This document shows, one piece after another, positions 54,081-61,156 of a stretch of DNA of 64,000 nt. Source of the DNA: Luteibacter aegosomaticola (GTDB lineage: Bacteria; Pseudomonadota; Gammaproteobacteria; Xanthomonadales; Rhodanobacteraceae); contig NZ_CP095741.1 of the NCBI RefSeq assembly GCF_023078475.1, forward strand, positions 1,612,001-1,676,000. Reading direction: 5' to 3'. The notes under the pieces were generated by a model. It saw only the letters and a list, made by a program, of their open reading frames with translations. It did no database searches and was not told the origin of the DNA. A program made the translations under genes and the position numbers. Within the stretch, counting starts at the first letter, position 1; each line of letters starts with the position of its first letter.

Positions 54081-57000
54081 TTACAGAGCAATGGTGAGGT
54101 TGGCCGACGCACCGGTCTGATGACTTCCATGCGCGAACAGACCTGCGGCATCCATGCCTACCGAAATGCGCCGGCCAAGGCGAAGCTGTACGCCCGCGCT
54201 GGCGATAGCCGCGTCGCGGGGCAGGGCGGTGCCGAACACTTCAAAGGCATCACCGCCGGTGGTGAAGGCGACATCGCGACGCGCGGGCAGGCTGCCGTAG
54301 GCGTGCTGCCAGCCGACGTTGGCGTGGACGCTGACCGCGCCCGCGTCGGTGGCGTCCGGTGCCCATGCACCACGCACGCCGACGGTCGACGAGGGTGTCG
54401 TCTGCCGGCGCTCGCGTGTTTTGAGCTCGAAGCCACCGCCGTGTTCGGCGAACGCTTCGGCGTCGATACGCGTGGCGGCCGCACGTACGTAGGGGAAGAC
54501 GGACCCATGGTCGGACTCCACCTTCAACGCCGCTTCCACGAAGGCATGCTGCACCGGTGCGTGGTAATCACCGGTCAGGCGCTGCGCGTTGTCAGGCAAG
54601 TTGACCTGGCGCGTGGTGCGGACGGTGTTCCAGTCGTAAGCGAGGCCACCCTGCAACAGCAGCGAGCCGACCTGGCCGCCGCCGTATACGCCAGCGAAGC
54701 TGCTGTGCGTCGTCGATGTCGAAGCACGGTCACGCACATCCAGCGTGCCGTAGCCCCGGCCGCCGACGATGCCGATGCTGGCCTGGTCGCCGATCGGCAC
54801 GTCCATACCGCCGAGCACGCCCGACATATCGCCGCGTGCGCTCGCGGTACCGAGGCTCTGCGAGCCCGCCTGGCGGCCGTTGCCGCCGAGTGCGCGCACC
54901 CATGCGGCGCTGAGTTCACCGTTGCGCTGCGCATCCGTGCCAGCGCGCTCGAACAGGCGATCGCTCATCGCATCGCGGATCTGCCGGCTGTCGTCGACCA
55001 GTCGCGTCTGCAGGCTCGCGTGGATTTCGCCGGAAAGGGCGTTGTACGTATCGCGCGCCGTGGCGGCATTCATCACGACGACGGTGTCGTAGATCGGGTT
55101 GCCGGGCGTCAAGGTATCGATCGCGGTACCCGTATCGCTCTGGTTGGGCGTCGTACCCACGTCCTGGAACGAGGTGTCGTTGCGGACCAGGGTGAGCTGG
55201 GCGCTCGTACCGGCGTAGGCGAGGCTCGGCGTGAGGAAGGCGAAATCCGAGTTCACCGTGCCGAACTGGCCCGCGATACCGCCGCCCGCCGTGAGGATGG
55301 TGTACGTCGTCGATGCCTTGTAAGCCTGGCCCTGTGGCAAGGCCAGCACGCCACCCGCGAGGGTCGCCTTGCCGCCGACCGCCAGCGTGTCCGAGGTGCC
55401 GTCGGTGCGGACCTTCACCTGATAGAGCGCGCTGGCGCCGAACGTGGCGTCGCCGCCAATGTGCAGCGTACCCACCGTTGCGGTGTCGCCCGGCGCGACC
55501 ACGCCGTTGAGCTGTGCGTTGCCACCGATCGTTCCGAAGCCGGAGAGCGTGGTGCCCACCTGCTGGACGAGGTCGCCGCTGAGCACGGCGCCGGCGTGGG
55601 CCGCATCGCCCACAACGAGGTGGCCGCCGGCGAGCGTCGTGCCGCCGGTGAACGTACTCACGCCGCTCACGACGAGCGTGCCGGTACCGGCTTTCAGCAG
55701 GCTGCCACCGGTGGTCGGCGTGGCGCCGAAGTCGGCAAACGCAGGCCCGAAGCCATCGTGCAGGGCACCGAACGAATCGTTACTGTCGGTGCTGCCGAGG
55801 ACAAGGTTGTGGTTGCCCAGATACACATCGCCGTCGCCCGAAAGGTGGGCAATGCTGAAGCTGCTGGCGTTGTTCTGGCTGATGTCGATATTGGCGCCGG
55901 CACGGTTGGTGAAGCTGGCCGTGCCTGCCGTCGTATCCGCCTCAAACGCGATGGAGCTGCCCGTTTCATTGACGATGCTGGCGCTGCCCGCCGTCGCCTG
56001 GTCGTAGAAGTCGAGCACGCTGCCGTGGCGGTTGTTGATCTGCGCCTGCGCCGCCGTGCTGTCGTAATCGAACAGCAGGTAGCCGTTGTCGTTGTTGATC
56101 GTGGCGGAGGCCGCCGTGGCCTGGTTCCAGAACTGCACGGTGTTACGGCTGGGCGCGGCGATCGTATTGGCTTCGACGCTCGCGTTCGGATCGCCGTTGT
56201 TGATCGTGGCCGAACCGGCGCTGGCCTGGGCGCCGAAGTACATCGAGGCCGCATAGCCATCGGCCGCGTTGTTGTTGATCGTGGCGTGGTCGGCGCTGGA
56301 CTGGTCCAGGAACTGGATGGTCGTGCTGCCACCCGGCGGGGCCTGCGGGGTCTCGATGAGGCTGGTACCGGCGCGGGTCGTGCTCGCATAGGTGACCGAC
56401 GAGAAGCCGGTGATGTGCGTGCCGCCGGTGTTGGCGTTGCCATCCACTTCCACGATGCCATCGGCATGGCCCGCCATCAGCGTGCTCGCGTCGATGGTGG
56501 CGTTGCCGAGCGTGGTGTTGCCACTCAGGTACACGCCCTGCGCGTGCGAGATTTTGCCGGCGTACGCGGTGCCGTTGGTGCCCGTCGCGTTGACGAGGTA
56601 CAGGTTGCCGACGAAATAAGCGCCCGTATTGATCTGCAGGAAGGTCACATCGCCCGGCAGTACACCCGCCTGGCTTTGCGTACCGATCTGCAGCGACGCG
56701 GTATCGGAGACCTGGGTGAGGCCGGTATAGCTGTTGTTCCCGCCAGCGAAGATGAAGGTGGGCTGCGGGGCGTAGAAGCCCGAATTGAGGATGACGCCAC
56801 CGCTGCCGGTGATCGCGCCCGCCTGCGTCGCCGTGCCACCGCCGAAGCCGGCGTGCAGCTCATAGGTGCCGGTGGTCGTGATGCCTGCCGTGTTGGTGTC
56901 GCCATTAGCGGAAAAGGTACAGCTGCTGGCGCCGCAGCTCACCGCCGCGTGTGCCTGCCCGGCGAAGGCCAGGCCGGCCGCCGTGAGCAGCGCCAGTGCC

Positions 57001-57110
57001 GGTGCCGTCTTCTTCGCCGCGCCACCCTTGCCACGGGCCCGCGTCAGCTCCGAAACGGCCACGAGCGCACCCCGCGACCCGCTCCAAACGAGCCGGTACG
57101 TCTTGTTCAT
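54081..57110 (-). CDS. Autotransporter (type Va) with extended signal peptide
   Basis: Surface protein of 1009 residues. The ATG at 57110 gives MNKTYRLVWSGSRGALVAVS, the ESPR extension typical of large autotransporters, then a hydrophobic signal ending AGQAHA. The passenger (about 60-680) has repeated units carrying ATINN, SASIVN or similar after an Ala/Gly-rich strand, and the passenger-associated repeat GTGTLVVSGVSTFTGGTTLAGGHLVVGDAAH shows in parts. The C-terminal autotransporter beta-domain (about 740-1009) includes AAWVRALGGNGRQ, GVLGGMDVPIGDQASIGIVGG and ends ASANLTIAL. The passenger has no recognised catalytic motif, so adhesion is a guess. Confidence 0.9.
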   Translation of the reverse strand: MNKTYRLVWSGSRGALVAVSELTRARGKGGAAKKTAPALALLTAAGLAFAGQAHAAVSCGASSCTFSANGDTNTAGITTTGTYELHAGFGGGTATQAGAITGSGGVILNSGFYAPQPTFIFAGGNNSYTGLTQVSDTASLQIGTQSQAGVLPGDVTFLQINTGAYFVGNLYLVNATGTNGTAYAGKISHAQGVYLSGNTTLGNATIDASTLMAGHADGIVEVDGNANTGGTHITGFSSVTYASTTRAGTSLIETPQAPPGGSTTIQFLDQSSADHATINNNAADGYAASMYFGAQASAGSATINNGDPNASVEANTIAAPSRNTVQFWNQATAASATINNDNGYLLFDYDSTAAQAQINNRHGSVLDFYDQATAGSASIVNETGSSIAFEADTTAGTASFTNRAGANIDISQNNASSFSIAHLSGDGDVYLGNHNLVLGSTDSNDSFGALHDGFGPAFADFGATPTTGGSLLKAGTGTLVVSGVSTFTGGTTLAGGHLVVGDAAHAGAVLSGDLVQQVGTTLSGFGTIGGNAQLNGVVAPGDTATVGTLHIGGDATFGASALYQVKVRTDGTSDTLAVGGKATLAGGVLALPQGQAYKASTTYTILTAGGGIAGQFGTVNSDFAFLTPSLAYAGTSAQLTLVRNDTSFQDVGTTPNQSDTGTAIDTLTPGNPIYDTVVVMNAATARDTYNALSGEIHASLQTRLVDDSRQIRDAMSDRLFERAGTDAQRNGELSAAWVRALGGNGRQAGSQSLGTASARGDMSGVLGGMDVPIGDQASIGIVGGRGYGTLDVRDRASTSTTHSSFAGVYGGGQVGSLLLQGGLAYDWNTVRTTRQVNLPDNAQRLTGDYHAPVQHAFVEAALKVESDHGSVFPYVRAAATRIDAEAFAEHGGGFELKTRERRQTTPSSTVGVRGAWAPDATDAGAVSVHANVGWQHAYGSLPARRDVAFTTGGDAFEVFGTALPRDAAIASAGVQLRLGRRISVGMDAAGLFAHGSHQTGASANLTIAL

Positions 57111-57267
57111 CCTGATAATCCCCAAACGGCGCCCAGCGCCTCTGAATCCCCACTATCAATTGTAGGTGATCCAACATTGGGTAGACATCGTCATGTAAGG
57201 CGCAGGTCGCACCGAAAACGCATACTCGGTCACGATTCGCTGTAGGAGGGGGTGGATTGGGGTGCGA

Positions 57268-57291
57268 ATCGCGCGCGAGCGCGCTCCTACA
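57268..57291 (-). repeat. Family A repeat upstream of the autotransporter
   Basis: ATCGCGCGCGAGCGCGCTCC followed by TACA, between the autotransporter gene and the last immunity-like gene. A truncated head (TGTAGGAGGG) is at 57241. Confidence 0.82.
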
Positions 57292-57309
57292 GGGGGCAGG
57301 TCACGGTCT

Positions 57310-57906
57310 CTATGGGCGTTTCACGAGGAGGTCGATATGGAACGTATCCTCTGGATTCCCGTAGTTCGCCTTGTCATAGAGTCCTGACTCAAGCGCGGGC
57401 GCATCCGGATGCCGGTACGACTCATTCGAATAGTAGGACCGCGTCGTTTGCTTGGCGTACTTTCCTACAGGAGAGATGGACGCGGAATACTTGCGGCTTC
57501 CGTGCTGGGCTATGAACGTCACGATGGATAGCTCCCAGTGGCAGACCCCCTGACGGTAAAAGTCGCCATCAAGCAACGCGTCTTCCATTGCGGTCGTCTG
57601 GAAGCGGTCGCCTGTACGGATAACCTGGAGGCCCACGTCGTAGTCCTGGTATTTGCGTACGCCCTCGATGCCGGTCACGGGGACACACATCACATTCTCG
57701 ATCTGGTAGTGCGCCGTGGCCCGCATCGTATCGATAGGGCCCGGCGCGCCGGTAATCGCTGCCTCAACGGAGATTGGCTTCCTCGGATCCGGGTTGCGCC
57801 GGATCGTAGGGCCCGACTGTTGGCACGTGGTCAACAGTCCGGCCGCGATAAGAAATGCGACTGGCGCCATATAGAATGGTTTTAACCGTTCATGAAGGGT
57901 CTTCAT
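57310..57906 (-). CDS. Immunity-like lipoprotein C of the type IV effector locus
   Basis: Lipoprotein of 198 residues. The start at 57906 gives a hydrophobic segment APVAFLIAAGLLTTC, with lipobox Cys. It is related to the proteins at 58035 and 60477. Shared features are a charged strand at the start of the mature domain, a first conserved Cys in YQIENVMCVP, an acidic Asp-rich stretch before GVCHW (here ALLDGDFYRQGVCHWELS), and a terminal strand rich in Asp/Lys (FHIDLLVK). It is preceded by a remnant of the lipase effector. By analogy to antibacterial T4SS pairs it would protect the periplasm against an incoming lipase; this role is inferred. The 3' side ends the array. Confidence 0.72.
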   Translation of the reverse strand: MKTLHERLKPFYMAPVAFLIAAGLLTTCQQSGPTIRRNPDPRKPISVEAAITGAPGPIDTMRATAHYQIENVMCVPVTGIEGVRKYQDYDVGLQVIRTGDRFQTTAMEDALLDGDFYRQGVCHWELSIVTFIAQHGSRKYSASISPVGKYAKQTTRSYYSNESYRHPDAPALESGLYDKANYGNPEDTFHIDLLVKRP

Positions 57907-57913
57907 GGCTGCG

Positions 57914-58054
57914 TTACACCGACGATTGATTGCTGCTTGGTAGAGGCGTCCGTACGCCAAAGACCTCGCGTCCCTTGCTGTTAAGGACGACGCGACCGAT
58001 CCAGTTAAACGCATCGTCTGCTAGAAACGCGTAGTCATTTGCTGTCGCGTTCAT
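57914..58054 (-). pseudogene. 46-codon remnant of a lipase effector
   Basis: A short frame starts MNATANDYAFLADDAF and continues NWIGRVVLNSKGREVFGV before a stop. The first part matches the start of the intact effector (TTTTDSYAFLADDAY) and the second part matches its XVIPCD (FNRIDHVVLNGDGSKAFGV). Nearly 400 residues between them are missing, without loss of frame. Its ATG overlaps the end of immunity gene B by 20 bp, exactly as the intact effector overlaps immunity gene A. It is a decayed second effector gene. Confidence 0.85.
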
Positions 58055-58658
58055 CCGTAGCCTCCTTGGCCGTGAGCGTTACAGCGTGCAGCGATTCCCC
58101 ATCGCGGGGATGAAGCACTTGCGGGTTGGAAATTCCGGTTTGCGGTAGATCAGTGGGCGAGGAATTGAATTGCCACGATGTGAAGTAACGGGTTTCGCTT
58201 CCGTTAGATTCCACCGCCTTGTTCGAGATGGTGGCCCTGAGGTGACGCGGGCCGTGCTTCATGTTGAACGTCGCCGAGGCGAAATCCCAATGGCAGTCAC
58301 CCAATCCGTCGTAGTTCTCATCGGCATAGGGGTCGAGCGGTAGCTTCGCCGCATACGATGAATCGGACAGCTTTACCACAGGAATCGCGATCGTCTTTTG
58401 CGGCATGGGCAGGGCGCCCGACACCATCCTTGGCTTCATGCAGCTCAGATTGCTGACTGCATAGACGGCATCCACGGACGGTGCTTCCGGGGTGAACGGA
58501 AGATCACTGGTCGAAATAGTGACCGTTGACCACCGATGTGCCTTCGGATTCGCATGCGGACTGTAATCATGATCGAGCGAATAAAGGATCAATGCGGTAA
58601 CAACTGTCGCCGCGATGGCCGCCATTCTCAGGCGTGTATCCCTGGTCCTAAGCATCAT
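58035..58658 (-). CDS. Immunity-like membrane-anchored protein B
   Basis: Protein of 207 residues. The N-terminal segment MAAIAATVVTALILYSL has no lipobox Cys, so it is probably an inner-membrane anchor with a periplasmic domain. The domain has AVYAVSNLSCMKPRMVSG, LPLDPYADENYDGLGDCHWD and a terminal VTLTAKEATDERDSK. The GxCHW and TAKEA signatures match the proteins at 60477 and, in part, 57310. It overlaps the preceding pseudogene by 11 bp and the following effector remnant by 20 bp. It probably served the lost effector. Confidence 0.75.
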   Translation of the reverse strand: MMLRTRDTRLRMAAIAATVVTALILYSLDHDYSPHANPKAHRWSTVTISTSDLPFTPEAPSVDAVYAVSNLSCMKPRMVSGALPMPQKTIAIPVVKLSDSSYAAKLPLDPYADENYDGLGDCHWDFASATFNMKHGPRHLRATISNKAVESNGSETRYFTSWQFNSSPTDLPQTGISNPQVLHPRDGESLHAVTLTAKEATDERDSK

Positions 58659-59049
58659 CGGCCTCCTTGGCCGTTATTGTTACGGAGCAAAGTTTCTGGT
58701 TTCGGCTATCCCTTAGCGAATCGGGATTGGTTAGTGAAAACTGGGTTCGATTTTTCTCATTTTCGCTGAAGGATTGCGGTGAGAAATATTGTCTTTGAGT
58801 ACTGTTGCTGGTGATTATTGACTCAGTAACACCTGCTGAGAATCGGCGGCCGCCCAGATTCATGTTGAATGACGCAATCGAAACCAGTCAGCGGCACGGG
58901 CCAAGCCCGTCATAGTCTTCATCCTTGAAGGGATTATCGGCTATGCGACCTCGAAACGTGTGCTCAGACGTTCTTTCGACGGGCACATTGATGGATGTCT
59001 GTCGATCGACAATGCCACGACTTGGTTCCCGTCGTATCAACCGGGAATT
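58648..59049 (-). pseudogene. Immunity-gene pseudogene with nonsense codon
   Basis: Reading in one frame from just after the lipase stop, the sequence gives TSINVPVERTSEHTFRGRIA, then FKDEDYDGLGPCR, a TGA at 58888-58890, then LVSIASFNMNLGGRRFSAGV and finally CSVTITAKEADDA. The TGA replaces the Trp codon (TGG) of the conserved CHW motif. The N-terminal signal and first third of the domain are gone; the gene begins at the lipase stop codon. No frameshift is needed to join the two halves. Confidence 0.85.
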
Positions 59050-60496
59050 AGGGGCCGTGGGGGCGGATGGCGGCCTGTTGGGTCTGCGTCGCCTGTTGGG
59101 CTTGGGATTGCGCGTCTTGGTCGCGCGTAGCCGCGGCCGCGTGCCACTCACGGGAGCTCTGTTCGAGCGGAGTACTCATGGCCTGTGCTGTGCCAACCTC
59201 GACATATCGCTTGAAAGGAGACCCGAGGTCTCCCTGTACGCCAAAGGCCTTGCTTCCATCGCCGTTGAGCACGACATGGTCGATCCGGTTAAAGCCTTCG
59301 CGCGCTGCTGCCACCGAGATTGCGCCGGCTAGCCTATCGGTGTTTGCGTCGGGAGAACGTCCAAGCTGTTGATCAATCGCGGAGACTTCGCGATGCGCCT
59401 GCGTGTAAAGCTGATGTCCGGGGTGATCGGCTTTGCGTAGATCTTCGCCGCTAGGTGGGGGGCTATGCGCAGGTGCGCCGTAGCTCGCTCCTCCGAGTGC
59501 TGTCGCGATGTTCGGATCTGAGAAACGATCGGACACGTGGCTTATGGCTGATTGAGCTGCTTTAAGAACTTCGCGTCCACCGTCGCGGAGCGCTCGGGCA
59601 TCGCGCACGAGTTGATCTCCGGCAACAACCGCATTTGCAATCGCTACAGAACCCACGGCCTTGACGGGTTGTTCCAGTGCTCGTACGCCAATGAGTTCGG
59701 GGTGCTCGAGATTCGAAGTGAGTTGAATACGACCCGTCAGAATGTCATTGCGGAAGGCATCAATTGACGTCTTGTTTTCCTGGTATCGTTCCGTCGTGAC
59801 ACTGTTGATAATGCCCGGCCCTGTCGAGCTATTGACGAACGATTTGGAAGCATGAGCTTCGACGTTTCGCCAACTAAGCGCATCGATAAGACGGTGATCC
59901 CTCTGATCGGCATATCCGGCAGCCTTGATCGTTTCAATATCTGCGGCGGTTGCATAGACACGTACCTCGCCGTAGTGCTCGCTTGCAGCGCTCACGACGT
60001 CAGTAGCGCGGACATGATTGATGATGCGATCGTCGCCTCGATCATCATGACCCCTGAGTCCGACAATTCCGTAGGCGTTGAACGTTTCACCTCGAATGCC
60101 GAATTTCTCGGCGCTCAATTGGGCGAGTCCGCCGCCAAGGGAGTGGCCGGTAACCGATATCGGTAGAGATTCGGGACTCATATGGAGCTTCTCGGCGAGT
60201 TCGCCAATGGTTCGTCGCGTGTACTGCTCCGACTCGTAGGCCTGAAGGTCGATTCTTGAATTTACCATCGCGACATCGACGACAGCATCGAGTAGATCGT
60301 CCGTTCCACAAAAGGCGATGATTAATTCACCCGAATCGACATCGCGATAGGTGCGCGCATAGAAGCCAGTGGTGATATCCATGGCCGAATCTTCGATTAC
60401 GAAATGACGCTGACCATGTTGGACTTCCTGGCCATCCATCCGGGGTACATAGGCATCGTCCGCCAGAAATGCGTAGCTATCTGTTGTCGTTGTCAT
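59048..60496 (-). CDS. Type IV secretion antibacterial effector: class 3 lipase with XVIPCD
   Basis: Protein of 482 residues without a signal peptide. The N-terminal lipase_3 domain has ELIIAFCGTDDLLDAVVD (oxyanion region), nucleophile Ser119 in ISVTGHSLGGGLAQL, probable Asp166 in HVRATDVVS and His215 in RNVEAHASKSF. Residues from about 357 form a XVIPCD, with DHPGHQLYTQAHREVSAIDQ, AAAREGFNRIDHVVLNGDG and AFGVQGDLGSP. A Gln-rich tail ends it. XVIPCDs are known in Xanthomonas as the VirD4-recognised secretion signal of toxins delivered into rival bacteria. The virD4 gene lies 0.6 kb upstream. The start overlaps immunity gene A by 20 bp. Phospholipase activity is predicted, not shown. Confidence 0.9.
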   Translation of the reverse strand: MTTTTDSYAFLADDAYVPRMDGQEVQHGQRHFVIEDSAMDITTGFYARTYRDVDSGELIIAFCGTDDLLDAVVDVAMVNSRIDLQAYESEQYTRRTIGELAEKLHMSPESLPISVTGHSLGGGLAQLSAEKFGIRGETFNAYGIVGLRGHDDRGDDRIINHVRATDVVSAASEHYGEVRVYATAADIETIKAAGYADQRDHRLIDALSWRNVEAHASKSFVNSSTGPGIINSVTTERYQENKTSIDAFRNDILTGRIQLTSNLEHPELIGVRALEQPVKAVGSVAIANAVVAGDQLVRDARALRDGGREVLKAAQSAISHVSDRFSDPNIATALGGASYGAPAHSPPPSGEDLRKADHPGHQLYTQAHREVSAIDQQLGRSPDANTDRLAGAISVAAAREGFNRIDHVVLNGDGSKAFGVQGDLGSPFKRYVEVGTAQAMSTPLEQSSREWHAAAATRDQDAQSQAQQATQTQQAAIRPHGP

Positions 60497-61085
60497 TTGT
60501 GGCCTCCTTGGCCGTCACGTCAATCTTGAACGTTTTGTTACTTCCGAATATGGATGAATTCTTGATGCCAGCGATCTTCAGCGGCTTGGTCGCGTCGTCG
60601 AGCGTACCTTGCGCAAAATAGTTCTCGGCCTTCCCTGATCCTGAAAGGTCGTCTGAGTTGAAGGATGCCATGAACGATCGCCGGCCCTTTATCCCAGTGA
60701 AGCCAATCGAGGTGAATGCCCAGTGACAAACACCTTTGCCGAAGTAGTCTTCATCAAGAAAAGGATCGAGATCGAAGGTGGCTGTGTAACGATTGCCGTT
60801 GACTTTGGTGAGGTGGAGTTCCAAGCCCGTATTAGGTATCTCGGTCGTTCCGGAAATAGCCATGGTTGGAGCGCAGTCGTCGTTCGTTACCTGGTAAAAA
60901 GCTCGCGCCGAGGCGCTGTCGAACGACGACGGCATCCCGTCGATGGATATGGTCACGATATAGCGCCGCGCGGGCGACGGCTTCTCGTGTGGCATGGGCT
61001 GCCGATGGCACGAGCAGGCAACCAGGGCAGTCGCGACGATCGCTCCGATGAGACCTGTGTTTTTGAGGCGATGATGAGTGGTCAC
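60477..61085 (-). CDS. Cognate immunity lipoprotein A
   Basis: Lipoprotein of 202 residues with the lipobox LVAC in IVATALVACSCH, so it should be anchored to the membrane and face the periplasm. The domain contains AFYQVTNDDCAPTMAISG, ATFDLDPFLDEDYFGKGVCH (then WAF) and a terminal FKIDVTAKEATNDNDNR. It lies directly upstream of the lipase effector and overlaps its start by 20 bp, as expected for an immunity gene that must be made with its toxin. It shares the GVCHW and TAKEA signatures with genes at 57310, 58035 and the pseudogene at 58648. A family A repeat lies upstream. Confidence 0.82.
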   Translation of the reverse strand: MTTHHRLKNTGLIGAIVATALVACSCHRQPMPHEKPSPARRYIVTISIDGMPSSFDSASARAFYQVTNDDCAPTMAISGTTEIPNTGLELHLTKVNGNRYTATFDLDPFLDEDYFGKGVCHWAFTSIGFTGIKGRRSFMASFNSDDLSGSGKAENYFAQGTLDDATKPLKIAGIKNSSIFGSNKTFKIDVTAKEATNDNDNR

Positions 61086-61115
61086 GGCGGTCCTGGTTCG
61101 TCTCTTTGCGCGCGT

Positions 61116-61139
61116 ATCGCGCGCAAGCGCGCTCCTACT
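61116..61139 (-). repeat. Family A repeat between virD4 and immunity gene A
   Basis: ATCGCGCGCAAGCGCGCTCC then TACT. It separates the end of virD4 from the effector-immunity cassette and may end or attenuate transcription. Confidence 0.85.
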
Positions 61140-61156
61140 AGATGATGCTGGCTACG

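Noticed and set aside
53766..57245. Plus-strand open frame of 1159 codons opposite the autotransporter and secreted-protein genes
   Set aside because: It is the antisense of two well-supported genes, rich in Arg/Ala/Val/Gly with no domain, and arises from GC-rich codon bias.
59048..60496. Type VI secretion lipase (Tle) interpretation
   Set aside because: No VgrG, PAAR, Hcp or T6SS adaptor is nearby, while the C-terminus is a XVIPCD and virD4 is adjacent.
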